Shown here: in pieces, positions 33,020 through 45,051 of the stretch
Layout of the letters: each line of letters starts with the position of its first letter
Position numbering within the stretch: the stretch's first letter is position 1
Assembly (NCBI RefSeq): GCF_010093595.1
Contig: NW_022985445.1
Span: forward strand, 837,106 to 901,105
DNA: 64,000 bases
Source of the DNA: Mytilinidion resinicola
Taxonomy: Eukaryota > Ascomycota > Dothideomycetes > Mytilinidiales > Mytilinidiaceae
Direction: 5' to 3'
The notes under the pieces: generated by a model
The model's database searches: none
What the model was told of the DNA's origin: nothing
Seen by the model: only the letters and a program-made list of their open reading frames with translations
Made by a program: the position numbers and the translations under genes

Positions 33020-36000
33020 ATGGCTCCTGAGGCCCCCAGTCTCGACATATCTTCCTCTTCCCTCAAACACCGCAGTCTCTCCTTCTTCACCAAACGCGAG
33101 TCCACTCCCGCTTCAGTTGCTCGCCAAGTCAGCATGCGTGGTCCGACGTTCCATCACAGCCTGCGGTGGAAGTCTTCCAAGAAGCGCGACGCAAAAAATA
33201 CCGCCACTGTTCTCCGCGCCGTCCCAGAGGCCGACGCACCTTCGGCTCCCCTCCCACAACGGGCAGAGCGAGATGCAGCACCATCGCCTAACGACGAAAT
33301 ACTCCACGCCATTGGCCGCCTGCAACCATCTCCAGACAGCACGTCTCGCCCAAACACGCCTCATTCGTCGCGCACCTCGTCGTCGCGCGCACCCAGTGTC
33401 ACGTCTTCCCCATTCTCGCCTACAAGGAGTCGTCGGGACAAAGTCAGTCCGTTCCCGAGTCCCAAGGTTGGAGTATGGAAGGATGGAAAAGCGCATTGGG
33501 ATTCCGCGCCTAGCATCCCTTTAATTGCCAATGCTAGCGACGCATTCGCCGGGCTCGAGGCCACGCCGATAACCGACCAAGCTCCCGCCGAAAAGAAGAA
33601 TCGCAGGCCGAGAATACAGGTCATCATTCCCAATGATCAACGAGCGATGCCCTTCCCAGCTCTGGCTTTCTTCAGCCAAAACAACAACATACCTCACTAT
33701 GACGCCACAGAGGTGGTTTCCGGAGTATCACCGCCCTCAGGATCCCGGAAGCTTCCACTGCGTACATCTGTAGTCTCGCCTCTTATGACAAATATGCCAA
33801 AACCAGCGAGGCCAAGTACCGATCCTTCGTCGCACTTGGCTATTGCCGAAGAGCAGCCAGAAGACTCGGGGCCAGGCCATAGGCCCCTGCCCTCCATGTC
33901 GACATCCGATGAGGACTCCCAGATTGGAGACGATGATGCATCATCCAACTATAGCAAACACTCATCCCGGACGAGCATGGATAGCGACAGCAGCCCACGC
34001 GAAGTGAAGCCGATTAGCTTGCACTCACGGTCAGGCAGTGTTGTCTTCTCCATACACTCTCCTGTGGCTGCAGGTGTCTTCGATGATGATGCTTCTATTG
34101 CACAAAGGACAGCTCCGCGGGAGTCAAGTACTCAAGATGTCGAGGTTTGCTTGCAGGTCCCTATGATAGAGGAATCTCCTATACTTGGATTGCATTATCA
34201 ACACCCCACCCCACGAAAGGGCCAGAAAGCCTACGACGTTCTTGGCATCTCCCGTCCACAGCGAGGAACTTCGACTGCATCTCTTTCAACATGCCGACAT
34301 TCGGGAATTCAAAGACGCACGTCATCTTGTGGTCTATCTCGAAGAAGCAACACGTCCTTGAGAAGAAAAGAACTCCTCGAGCGATCGCTAACGAAGCGTC
34401 TACCGCCAACTCCCCCAAGCCCTACTCTTAGTGAAGCGGAACACGATCTTGAGCACCACCTTACAGCCATTAACGATGATAGCCCTTACAGCCCTTTCGG
34501 ACTAGATCAAGCTGTGAACCGCACAGTAGAAGTTGAAGGGGATGATCTTTATGCACACCCTGCTCCTGTTGTACCTCGAAGATCCAGCAAAAGGAATACC
34601 ATTTTGTCCCCAACCATGCTGTCGGCATCTCGCTGTCCCCCTACTTATATCGCTTCCCAATATCAACAACCAACCGGAAGCCTTAGTCCGCCTGTCCCCA
34701 CCGATGGACTCAAGCGTTCATGGAGCAAAGGCAGAGGACAAAATCTTACTGTAGCTATCCCCGAGGCTGCAAAGCGCTTGACGAGCGATTTTACCTTCTC
34801 GCCTATCCCTATTCCAGAACCTGCGCATAATGCCGACCGTAACATCAGCCCCGAGGTTGCTGAAGGAGTAATCCTTAGCATTCTTCAAAATCTAGAGAGT
34901 CTGGACGACTTGTTTGCAACAGCAGTCGTTAACAAGGGGTTCTACCGTGTCTTCAAGCGTCACGAATTAAGCTTGATGAAGAGTGCTCTTCGAAATATGT
35001 CTCCTCCTGCCTGGGAACACCGCGAGATCTGTCCTCCTGATAGTGAGGAGCAGGATCTTGAGACGCCAAAGCAAGTCGATTATACGCCAACTTCCTACCT
35101 GCAATACTACATACGCGACATGTATATCATTGCCGCGCTCAAGTCCTTGATACTCGACCAATGCCAATCATTTCTACGACCGGAGACAGCGGCTGCACTC
35201 GCCAGCAATGACCAGGTGATCTCTTCCGGTTTAGATGATACCTTTTGGCGTATATGGTCATTTTGTAAACTTTTCGGATCTGGCAAAGGACGGGAAGACG
35301 ATGTTGTCGCTCAGATGGACTGGCTAAAGGGAGGACTACTTGTCCACCAAAACGGCTGCCGAGGGACTATCTTCAGTACCCATTCCACTGATGCTAGCAG
35401 CATCCTTGCGACCGCCCCAGAACATTTCGCAAAGGGCAATGAGGGTGGCCTTACAACAGAGCAGCTATACGACATGACGGAGCTGTGGAATTGCCTGGGG
35501 GTACTGCTGCAGGGGTTTGAGGGTAGAACCGAGCAAGCACGTGAGTATGGCGTCTACGAGTCAACAGAAGTGCGTGGAGGTGACGTTGATGGTGAAGAGT
35601 TCATGCTTGGTAAGATATTTCAATGGAGCTTTTTGCGACAGTGTTCTAACGCAATGCAGAGGAGTGGTATCATTATCTACTCACCCTCGGCCTCTCCACT
35701 ATCCTCGACCTAGCCACGCCTTCGAAGCTGCCAGATGCGTCTTTGTTCGTCCTAGCATCGGAGAATGGATGGGTCAATTGGAAAGCCCCACAACACGGTG
35801 GCTCTCGCAAGACTTTTCTCAAGGAAGCAGTTTCGCGCGTCTATGAGGACAAGATCGCAGCTTCCTTTTCTTCCCAAGGACAGAAGGAGATGATCAGGCA
35901 GCTTTCCAAGCAAAGGATCCAAAAACACATCCTGGAAATACGGAAGAGGAAGATGACTGGCGAGATCAGGGAGGTGCGCATGAGCCAGGAACGGCCCATG

Positions 36001-36360
36001 AGCAATTGGGAGAGTGTCTTCACCAGGTTCGCGGGTCCGCAACCCCCAGCTTCCCGTGCACCCTCAATGAGCTCGCCCCTTTCCGCGAGGTCTCCCCTTG
36101 CGCCTGTTCCAGAAACAAGCCATTCGGGCTTTGTAAATTTGGTGCCGCCTCCTTTGGAGAACCACCCTGCCTTCCTCCAGCACCCGCTACAACAACAAAT
36201 CAATCAGTCAAGTAGTGCCGAGAACACTGCCGAGAAGGCGATCTATCGTATTGTCGAGATGGGGTTTACGGCCGACCAAGCCCGGCATGCGCTGCGCATG
36301 ACTGATATGGGCGACGGCCTTCGAGTTGATAGGGCAGTGGAGTTGCTCCTACGAGCATAG
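33020..36360 (+). CDS. large protein with F-box-like motif and C-terminal UBA domain
   Basis: Two exons, 33020-35609 and 35660-36360, 1096 aa. The first 620 residues are Ser/Pro-rich and disordered, with many SP and TP sites. Near residues 612-650 the block EVAEGVILSILQNLESLDDLFATAVVNKGFYRVFKRHE has the spacing of an F-box-like helix set. The region after it is helical and rich in Trp and Leu (DDTFWRIWSFCKLFGSGKGR, MTELWNCLGVLLQGFEGR). The last 45 residues (ENTAEKAIYRIVEMGFTADQARHALRMTDMGDGLRVDRAVELLLRA) form a UBA domain with the MGF signature. A ubiquitin-pathway adaptor is inferred. The start at 33020 sits in CGCCATGG, a better context than the in-frame ATG at 32954. Confidence 0.88.
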
Positions 36361-37023
36361 ATCTCTCACGTCTTTTTCTACAGCGTTTTGTTACATTCGC
36401 TTCTTGTTTTACTATCTATTTTCAAACTTTGAGAGTTTCTTATGTCAAGGGCGTTTGATTAAAAGCGGCATTGGGTTGCTTTTATTTGTTTGGAGCCCAT
36501 TATCTATGATACCCCATTCGCTATCAAGAACTAGTAGTGGTAAAAGTTACCCAGATATCAAGACATTCGTTAGAGGACCTACATCTCACATGGTTGTAGT
36601 TCGTGGGAGGGTGTGTACAATATACAATCCCGGAAAGACGCAAGGGCGATGAAATTGAACCTCATCTCATATCTGTGCAGAAATTTACATACACGCATGT
36701 GACTTAATATGGGCGTCATTACCAATTCGCTCACCTTTTAACTGCGCTAATATGTTCAGGGTACATAAGTTACTGATTAACCAAGAGAAATATTGTGATC
36801 AACCATTCTAGACTTTTGAGCCAGTAGGATCTTTTCCATATCATACTGAATAGTGATACGTACTCAACCAATCAGATACAGCCAGAAGAATCACGTGCAA
36901 TTGGAGGCCTCAAAATTTTGGGTCGCGAAGATCCCGCGACGACGAACGACATCATCAGTCCACAACAATCCTTAACGACCCGAATGGATCGCATGCCGAC
37001 CCTGGAACTGCGAATGGAGAGTT
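36361..37023. other. intergenic between UBA gene and MRS2
   Basis: AT-rich 3' region followed by the MRS2 promoter. Nothing else seen. Confidence 0.4.
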
Positions 37024-38850
37024 ATGAAGCCAGCACCGCTCCATAGTCTAATCAGCCCGTCGCCTGCACTGCTGAGGTTCCTAAAGTCCCAAGTCGAATG
37101 TCCTCGGTCCCCGAGTGCACTCTCATCATGTCGCCGCGCGGTCTCGACGCAGACCCGCCGCCACGCTTCTGCCAGCAGCTTGAAACCAAAGGCGACATTG
37201 CGGACCCAAACTTCTACGCTTTCGGCTTCGCAATGGCCTGCTCTTGACCCTGCGTTGCGACCTCGATGCCCGCAGGTGGCGATATTTCCACGGACTCCGA
37301 GACTTGAGACTCAGCAGTATAACCCTTTCGTCTCGTTTCGCCGTCCTTTTACAAGCGGTACTCGGAACCATGGGTGGGCTCTGTGGGGGGGCAGAAAGGA
37401 GAAACCAGTCAAAAACAACACACGGAGTGACCTCCCTCCGTTGTCTGGCTTCTTGGGCGACAATGGGGGTCTGGGGCGAGTTTTGCGGCCTACAAACGAC
37501 CTGAAACTGCGGTGTACTGAGTTTGACGAGTGCGGTAATGTCACCCTTGTGAATGGAGAGTTCAAGAAGAGCGAGCTCATTGCTAAGGTATGTGTATTGC
37601 TGGCCTTTGCCTTCCCATCCTAGTCTGGCATGGGCAGAAGGGATCGCGTTTTATAGATTTGGGATGAGTTAAGCTAATTGGGTGGGAATTGATAGTATGG
37701 CTTGCTACCTCGCGATCTCCGCAAGATCGATGCCTCTGTGCTACCGCATATCCTCGTCCGCCCCTCTGCGATCCTTCTGAACCTACTTCACCTCCGTGTT
37801 CTCATAAAAAACAACCGCGTGTTGGTTTTCGATGCCTATGGTACCACAGACTCGTACTCGCAGTCACAATTTATGTATGATCTGGAGGGAAAACTACGCC
37901 AGAAAGAGAACGCGGCGAATGGGACGCTGGCATACGAGTTCCGTGCTCTAGAAGCTGTACTCTTGAGCGTGACGCAAGGACTAGAGAGCGAATTTGAAGG
38001 CGTGAGCGAGCCTGTAGTACGGGTTCTGCGAGAATTGGAAGAGGACATCGATCGAGACAAGCTCCGATATTTGCTCATCTACTCTAAGAAACTCGGCACG
38101 TTTGAGCAGAAAGCGCGTTTAGTGCGAGACTCGTTGACAGAGTTGTTAGAAGCGGATGACGATCTGTCGTCTATGTACCTCACCGAAAAGTCGGAGGGGA
38201 AGATACGAGGTGAGGATGACCACACTGAGGTTGAGATGCTGTTGGAGAGTTACCATAAGGTCGCCGACGAGATTGTTCAGGCGGCTGAGAATTTGGTGTC
38301 AAGCATCCGAAACACTGAGGAGATGTAAGTTTATATTCTTCCTTAGTTTTTTTCAAGGTATCACGATATTGACTTCCCTATCAGCGTCAAAGCAATCCTC
38401 GACGCAAATCGCAACTCGCTTATGTTACTCGAGCTCCGGTTCTCAATCTTCACCCTCGGCCTCGGCGCTGGTACCTTCGTTGCTGCTCTCTACGGCATGA
38501 ACTTGAAGAACTTCCTAGAAGAATCCGACCTAGGTTTCGGCGCCATCTCCGCTTGGTGTACCCTATTCGGCGTCATTGTCTGCGTTTACGGCATCAAGCA
38601 TCTGCGAAAAGTGCAGCGGGTGAGTATGTGGGGCGAGCACGGCGTGAAAGCCAAGCAAAAGCGCACTTGGCCAGACTGGGGCCTCGTGGGTGGCCCCGGA
38701 GGCGCGGATAGGGAAAGATTAGGGATGGGCGTCGCGGCGGAGCGAGAGAAATTCGCTGCCATCGCTGCGAGGGATAAAGCGTGGGCCGAAAAAGCAATAG
38801 CTAAGAGGAGGAAGGAAGACGGTTGCGGACCATTGACTAAAATCGAGTAA
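37024..38850 (+). CDS. MRS2: mitochondrial inner-membrane magnesium transporter Mrs2
   Basis: CorA-type Mg2+ channel of the mitochondrial inner membrane. Three exons, 37024-37587, 37696-38324 and 38385-38850, 552 aa. The N-terminal ~110 residues are Arg/Ser-rich with few acidic residues, a mitochondrial presequence. The core starts LKLRCTEFDECGNV, continues LLPRDLRKIDASVLPHILVRPSAILLNLLHLRVLI, and has a long helical section (LEGKLRQKENAANGTLAYEFRALEAVLLSV). The first membrane helix ends in YGMNLKNF, the GMN selectivity motif at residues 435-437. A second helix, GFGAISAWCTLFGVIVCVYGI, follows. The basic C-terminal tail lies in the matrix. Intron 1 is 108 bp and intron 2 is 60 bp. Confidence 0.95.
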
Positions 38851-39583
38851 ATAGGCGTACGACATGCCACCTAATTTCAGGGGGTGTTTATAGGGAAGAG
38901 TCTCTACTCTTATCTTGTCGTGCGATTTCTGGGTCTCTCTTCTCTCAATATAAGACTGGGAATTAGAGAGTTGGTTCCTGCATAGCGAAGGCGTTTCAGG
39001 GGCGACTGCCGCAAGGCATTGTTACCGTATACGGCTTTGGGGTTGTTTTGTATGAGTTGTGTAATCGTAGATATATACGAGTGAGATAAGATATATACCG
39101 TGAGTGTTTCTTTTTTGCCTCTACTTGTTGACTACCTCAATGCAAGATTATCTGAAGCCCTGGCGAGTGTTACCCCTGGCTCATATACTTACCTCCTATG
39201 TGCCTCGGGGTACTTCAGGCAACAGTAAAATGGTTTAGACAGATTTCCGACGAGGCATTGCACTGTTGAGACTGCCCAGGTTGCTGGGATGTTGATGTTG
39301 GCGAATTCTGGGAAGGCGCGAATGGCATCGCGCTCAAACGTTATTCACCCCAAACACTCGCGCTCATCATTACATTCACCTCCCCAGCCTTTTCAACACG
39401 CTCTCACATTCACTCAAACCTCCCTTGTCAGCAGTCGTTTGAAGGCTGTCTTTCAGTCCTACCTACCTCTGAAAGCTCCTCTTGCTATCTTTTGCTGTGG
39501 AGGTCCCAAACCCACCAGCAACTCCTCCTCCGCGAACCGCCATTTCTCCGTCCGATTCCACGCATAAGGTGTCTACGGCTGGT
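38851..39583. other. intergenic between MRS2 and an orphan membrane protein
   Basis: No supported gene. The last 200 bp are C-rich, as in fungal promoters and 5' UTRs. Confidence 0.4.
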
Positions 39584-41414
39584 ATGAAGAGTGTTGGCAG
39601 CAGTGTCTCTGTGCCACTGCCGAGGGGCCTCGTCACCTCACTAGGTCGGCCCACTTTCTTCCTCCTTGATGTAGTGTGTTACTAATGAATGACTGCAGAT
39701 GGATCAGCGAGGACTGCGCCACATATCCCACAGCGCAAGAAAATCGTTCTCATTTCAGCTGCATGCTCCGCGGCTTTCTTGGCAGTTACTGTCCTCTTCG
39801 CCTTTCTTCTGTTTGGCTTCCAGGTGAATGCCTCCACGGCCAGCTACATGCCAGGCCGAGGTTATGCGGTCACCATCTTTCCAACGATTCTGCTGTTGCC
39901 TGCAACGTTCTCAATTATCATTGCTTTCGCTACTATCGGGTCGATTTTATATCTGTCATCGTTTTTATATGCCCAATATCTGGTTTCTCAAGTTGATGGG
40001 GGCCGCGTCTCTCTCCTCACCCGCACCGAAGCCGGACTCTTCGTGGAACTCCTGACTGGCGGATTCGTTCCTTGGCTGCGGGCATTGAAAGGCTGCTTCA
40101 CGCAACGCCGTCGAACCAACATTCTCATCAAGTCTGCGACTGCGCTTTCCACGGCACTGTTTCTCAATTGGTAAGTACTATACTCCTGGAATCCGCTTCC
40201 TCTAACGAATACTAATCGTTAAATAGCCTGATCCTCATCGCCATGGACGTTGCGCTTCACATTTCCAGCAAGATTGTGGACGTTGAGGCTCCTACCACCA
40301 CAGGCCATCAGGCCCACATATGGGGCCGCGCTCTCACCACAGACTGCGCCAAACCCTCATCTTTCCAAAACGATTCGTTGTTCCAGAGAAGGTACGGATC
40401 TCAGAACTGCCCGGTTCATCTTGGAACCTTCAGCGGTGAGGAAGAAGCCGGTCAAACGGCGAAAAACTTATCTGCTACAAATCGAGTGGTCACATCGGAT
40501 GGCGTCGCACTTCTTGTCGATGCACGTGCCGCTGACAACGCGTCGTTCACAGCCTCGACGTTCGGCTCGACGACCAGCTGCGCGCCCGTCGGACAGAATT
40601 GCCAATTGGATGATGTCGGACTTACTTTTATGTGCACCACGTTTGGATTCGCCGGGAGTTTCTCGAGGTCTTTCGTGTTGGCCCCAGCAATCGACTCGTC
40701 TGTATCTGAAGGGACCGTTCCTTTCCTGGTTGCAGCGACCCTTGCGGGATCCCAGGGCGCTTTCAAGGACCTCGTACGGATTCTACCGCCATTCTATCTC
40801 GCCGGAACAGCTCAATCCTTACTGTTTTCGAGTGCGCATCACAATTCAGCCGATGGCAGTACGCCCGCACCCCTGGTTTGACTCAAGCCCTGAAATCTGA
40901 GAATCTGGATCTGTCCCTCGTGGAACTCTTCCTTAGCCCAATGGTACCAGGCATGATCCAGGGTTACAGTGGCTTTGGCCTCAACTTCCTTGCAGATGCA
41001 ATGGCGAATGCATCGAATGGCGCAACTTCCCTCGCTCAACTGGCAGATTCCTTCGCGGGCGTCTTCAACCGAGTGGCAATGGCCACTGTCGCGTCCATGA
41101 CCCGAGACATTCCAATCGACTCGGACCTCGCCTCTTATCGAGTCACAATCGTGTTGCTGCCGCTAGCTATGATTATGATGGTACTGAGTACACTCATGGC
41201 AGTCCTGGCGTCGGTCCTTGGAGTCCTTGCTTACAGGGCTTGCAGCAAGCCTGGTGTTCTCTACTATCAGTGGGAGTTCTCAATGGTGGATATGACCCAA
41301 CAGTTTTTCAACCCGATTGCTAGTATTACTAGCCCGGCGGTGGCCCAAGGACATCAGGAGCCGAACCACGTCGCCAAAGGGCGCGGTCCTGCCGATAAAG
41401 TCTCTTCGGCGTGA
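39584..41414 (+). CDS. uncharacterised fungal multi-pass membrane protein
   Basis: Four exons are proposed: 39584-39644, 39699-40170, 40227-40773 and 40833-41414, 553 aa. Four strong membrane segments can be seen: KIVLISAACSAAFLAVTVLFAFLLFG, a pair-like stretch AVTIFPTILLLPATFSIIIAFATIGSILYLSSFLYA, ATALSTALFLNCLILIAMDVALHI, and near the C-terminus TIVLLPLAMIMMVLSTLMAVLASVLGVLAYRA. The loop between the last two is Cys-containing (SQNCP, TTSCAPVGQNCQ, FMCTTF) and carries N-glycosylation sequons, so it is likely extracellular. The first exon is uncertain: translation could begin at the ATG at 39689 instead. The acceptor at 40833 was chosen because it alone joins the two frames in phase 0. Function unknown. 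Confidence 0.75.
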
Positions 41415-41842
41415 GAAATTCCCAACGACTCACACAAAACATGTTTTAGGAGGATTTGTAAGCGTCGGTGTCAGTTTTCGCTTGTTCGAAGCTGTCGAAA
41501 AGACGGAATACATATCATATCTAGCAAAACATGTCACATGTCGGCGAAGCAGATGGCATGTTGGATATGCAATGAATGAGTAGCGGCACTAGGTTGGTGG
41601 TGAGCAGGCTGTGATGAGTGTATATATGTCGACTACTTAGTAGACTAGCCTGAGAGCATTTGAAGAAGAGAGATATTTTGCAAATCGAACATTATACACT
41701 GGAAAGTGGTAGTAGAAACACCTTGAGTACAAAGTAGCCGTACCCTTTTGCCCCCACTACATTTTTTATCGATAACAACTTTTGTGAACTTCCATTCCCA
41801 CTTCGTCCATTCCTTTCTACCTTCAACTTAACACACTTCACC
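41415..41842. other. intergenic, promoter of the methyltransferase gene
   Basis: No gene. The 428 bp include an AT-rich 3' region and a pyrimidine-rich leader before the ATG at 41843. Confidence 0.4.
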
Positions 41843-43139
41843 ATGGGAACCCCTAGTGAAGTCCCAAAACGCTCCCGACAGCAGCTGTCAAAGGGAATGG
41901 AACACATGCGCACTGCTGTGACCATTGACCCCATCTTCCTGCCCAAATCCCCACCACTTGAAACCGACGCGTACGGCGTCCCAATCGCCCTCGAACCAGT
42001 CCGCAACCCCACGTCTCGATCGCACAACCCCGACAATAACCAGAAGAGGACAGACCCTTTTGCATTCGGCTCGCGGCTATTGGAAGAAGGGGACAATATA
42101 TTCGAGTTCAACGCGTGGGACCACGTAGAGACGGATGATGCGTATAAGGAGTTCTCTGAGCTGCAGTATGCGAAGCAGAGGGAGGCACCGGTGTCTGACT
42201 TCGACAAATGTACTATTCCCATTCTCATGGCTCTGAGAGCTCGCGTACTTGTCTGAGTGTCTAACTAATATTCGTATTGCAGCTCGCTTCAATGGCAATC
42301 CCGCGAGATGGTGGAACCTCTTCTATGCTAACAACAAGACGAACTTCTTCAAGAACCGCAAATGGCTCGCCCAGGAATTCCCAATAATAAACGAGCTCAC
42401 CACACCCTCCGCTCCTCCTACTCTCCTCCTCGAAGTCGGCGCCGGAGCTGGCAACACCGCATTTCCTATATTAGGCTTGAATCAGAACCCGAGTCTCAAG
42501 ATCCATGCTTGCGACTTCTCGAAGAAGGCGGTGGATCTAATACGTGGGCATGAAAACTACGATACCAAGTTCATACAGGCAGATGTGTGGGATGTGGCTG
42601 GCGAAGAGCTACCGCCGGGACTGGAGGAAGGAACTGTAGATGTTGTCCTCATGATCTTTATCTTCTCGGCGCTGGCTCCGTCACAGTGGGATCAGGCTTT
42701 AAGAAACATATATCGCGTCCTGAAGCCTGGCGGACAGGTCTTGTTTCGGGACTACGGCCGCGGCGATCTTGCACAGGTCCGGTTCAAGAAGGGGCGGTAT
42801 ATGGAGGAGAATTTCTATGTTAGGGGAGATGGGACTAGGGTCTACTTCTTTGAGAAAGAAGAGCTGGAGAAGATTTGGGGTGGTGAAAGTGCCGAGCCGG
42901 ATTTATCGAGCCTTCATATCGAGGAAGAAGAGAACCGCCCCGCTCAGCCCGTTCAGGAAGAGAGTCAAATGCCAGCTTTCGAGGTTATTCACATCGGCGT
43001 CGACCGCCGAATGCTGGTGAACAGACAGCGCAAGCTGAAAATGTACCGGTGTTGGATGCAGGCTGTTTTTCGGAAGACTGAACAGCAATTACAAGCTACC
43101 AACGGTGATAATGCCAAGGTAAACTCGGAGAATCAATGA
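41843..43139 (+). CDS. TRM140: tRNA m3C methyltransferase, METTL2/Trm140 type
   Basis: SAM-dependent methyltransferase that makes 3-methylcytidine at position 32 of tRNAs (family inference). Two exons, 41843-42209 and 42283-43139, 407 aa. The N-terminal part has RTDPFAFGSRLLEEGDNIFEFNAWDHVETDD, a stretch close to the family's WDNVEW-like motif. After the intron comes SRFNGNPARWWNLFYANNKTNFFKNRKWLAQEFP, then SAM motif I LLLEVGAGAGNTAFP, the acidic motif II HACDFSKKAVDLI, and the VLKPGGQVLFRDYGRGDLAQVRF block typical of METTL2/6/8 proteins. The fungal gene lacks the actin-binding extension of yeast Abp140. The start lies in CACCATGGG, an excellent context. Confidence 0.92.
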
Positions 43140-43488
43140 ACTGGAATCTTCTACATTCGGATTTAGCGGCTTTACAGCCGCCCTTTCCTCTCAGAGGTCC
43201 GCAACACTCAACATATACCCACACTAGTTGTATCTTTCTCTGGCCGCTTATGCGAAAGGCGATGGTTTCTCAATGCAATACCTTGCCAACTCCTTTGCAC
43301 ACTCAAGATAATCTGTCTCCTCAGTCATCTGCCTTTCCTTTTCTCGAAAGTTTGTAAAGAACTTCCAAATGCGGAGAGAGTACGTTCGAGTGATGAATGT
43401 AAGGATTTCTAATTGTTTCATGTGATTTTACGAGCCATTTCTGGGATGTATGAGGGGAAAGACCGGTACCGCGGCTGGCTAACTGTCA
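43140..43488. other. convergent intergenic region
   Basis: The methyltransferase gene and the next, minus-strand gene converge on these 349 bp. No gene or repeat recognised. Confidence 0.4.
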
Positions 43489-44421
43489 TTACACTGTATG
43501 TATACTATACGTACGATGACTCAAGTTCCGGCGAAGACTTCTCATCTTTGTAGGCACCGCTCTTTTCCCCTTCTTGTTCTTCTGAAAGCCAAGCCAGGCG
43601 AAAGGCAGCGTGAGCAAGCCGAGGACCACGCCAAGGACAGAGCCGACGATGGTCGCGATATTTGCCGCGTTTCCTAGAGAACCGCTGTTGGTAGCGGCTG
43701 CCAAGGTGCCGGACGGACTGGAAGATCGCGTAGGGTTTGGCTGATGCTGGACCGCGGATGTCGTTGGCGGATGTCGTTGGTCCAATGGTGGATGTCGTTG
43801 ATTCAAAAGTGGATGGCGAAGTCTTTGAAGAGGTGGAGGGCTGTAGAGTCTTGGTGTCAGCGAAGGCGCTCACGCAGACGAGATGAGTAGACGGTAGATA
43901 TTACCGGAGATGACGAAGAACTAGAAGCTATTGAGGTTGATGAGAGTACAGCTGTGGAAGGGGTGGTGGCATCGTCAACTATGAACACAGCATCGCTGTT
44001 GAAGGAGTTGCTGTCGGTAAGGTGAGAAGATTCTGATACGTCGCCAAGCCATACACAGAAATGGAAGCCCTCCGTGGTTGGCAGATCCTCGATGGTTTGC
44101 GCTGTCCAGACATAACTTCCGGGATCATCTTGGTAATCTACTCACTCAGCTACAGTCGCAGCATTTCTTTAAGTCGCACATACCAAGCAACACTGGAGAT
44201 TTCCACCCACTACCATCGGCTTGATAGACTGCGAGCGAGATGGGCACGGAGCCCCAGTCTGTGGTCCAACTAACGACAACTTGGATACCTGCCGCGACAT
44301 TGAATCCTTCAGGAAGTGGAGACGAGAAGTTTTTATCCGCTCGCACGAGCAGCGTAACGAAGGACAGATTGACCATGGTTAACAAAGCATACATCGTTAG
44401 TGAAAAAGGCCACGGCAGCAT
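43489..44421 (-). CDS. secreted single-pass membrane protein with Ser/Thr stalk (apparent frameshift)
   Basis: Exons 44421-44184, 44128-43905 and 43849-43489. Residues 1-28 form a signal peptide (MLPWPFSLTMYALLTMVNLSFVTLLVRA). The ectodomain (AAGIQVVVSWTTDWGSVPISLAVYQADG, DDPGSYVWTAQTIEDLPTTEGFHFCVWLG) resembles the Ig-like or Kre9-type N-terminal domain of fungal surface proteins. A Ser/Thr-rich stalk follows, then one membrane helix (IATIVGSVLGVVLGLLTLPFAWLGF) and a basic cytosolic tail. The stalk and helix are in different frames: the frame must shift by one base inside the GGATGTCGTTG repeats at 43756-43800. A 34-bp intron could also bridge them but would be abnormally short. A sequencing slip, a real frameshift or a polymorphic repeat are all possible. 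The WSC/Mid2-like sensor role is only a suggestion. Confidence 0.6.
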
Positions 44422-45051
44422 GAGAAAAGCGAGCGGATAGAGAGCGCAGTTGTGAACACTAGAAACATAGCATTGACCGAGGGTAGGGTCCGACCTTTTT
44501 CACAAGTGCTCCGTAGGAGGCTCCGGTGATGCTGTGAGCAGGATTAGATGGCACACAATAACAGCCTTGTCACCTTATCGCAGCAACTGGCGGCTTGGTG
44601 AACCGATTGGACAGTCTGACTAGCGAGAAATTAGAAATAGAACACGTTGCAGACGCCATCTGGTAACAAGAAAAAGAAAGGACTGCTCCCTCGACTGGGT
44701 CTCGAGCTACAGAATTGACTCGGTACGGAAGAGGAAGCGAAATTTTGGCGAAAACGAAGACTTTCCGCTAATTGCTTGCGTTGAGCACGTCGACGAGGCT
44801 ACCAAAGCAGAGATCCAGGCTAGAGTAGAATACCCACTGATGGAAGTGTCAGACACCTGAGACTGAACTAAAGGTTGCCGCTTCTACGACACACTTCGAT
44901 CTCTATCAATTTTCTGACCAGCTTACAGCATCTCGTGTCACAAAGAGCTTTTCTATATACGTCTACTATTATAGACTCATGTCATCCAGTAGTCATATTC
45001 AGGATAACTCCGCCATCATCTCACTCATAAATCCATCCATTCATCGTCCAC
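44422..45051. other. intergenic, no supported gene
   Basis: Upstream of the secreted-protein gene and downstream of the gamma-glutamyltransferase. No recognisable ORF or repeat. Confidence 0.4.

Noticed and set aside
43684..43717. A 34-bp intron joining stalk and membrane helix of the surface protein
   Set aside because: Too short for fungal splicing as known, and the donor GTCCGT is poor. A one-base shift in the nearby repeats is simpler.
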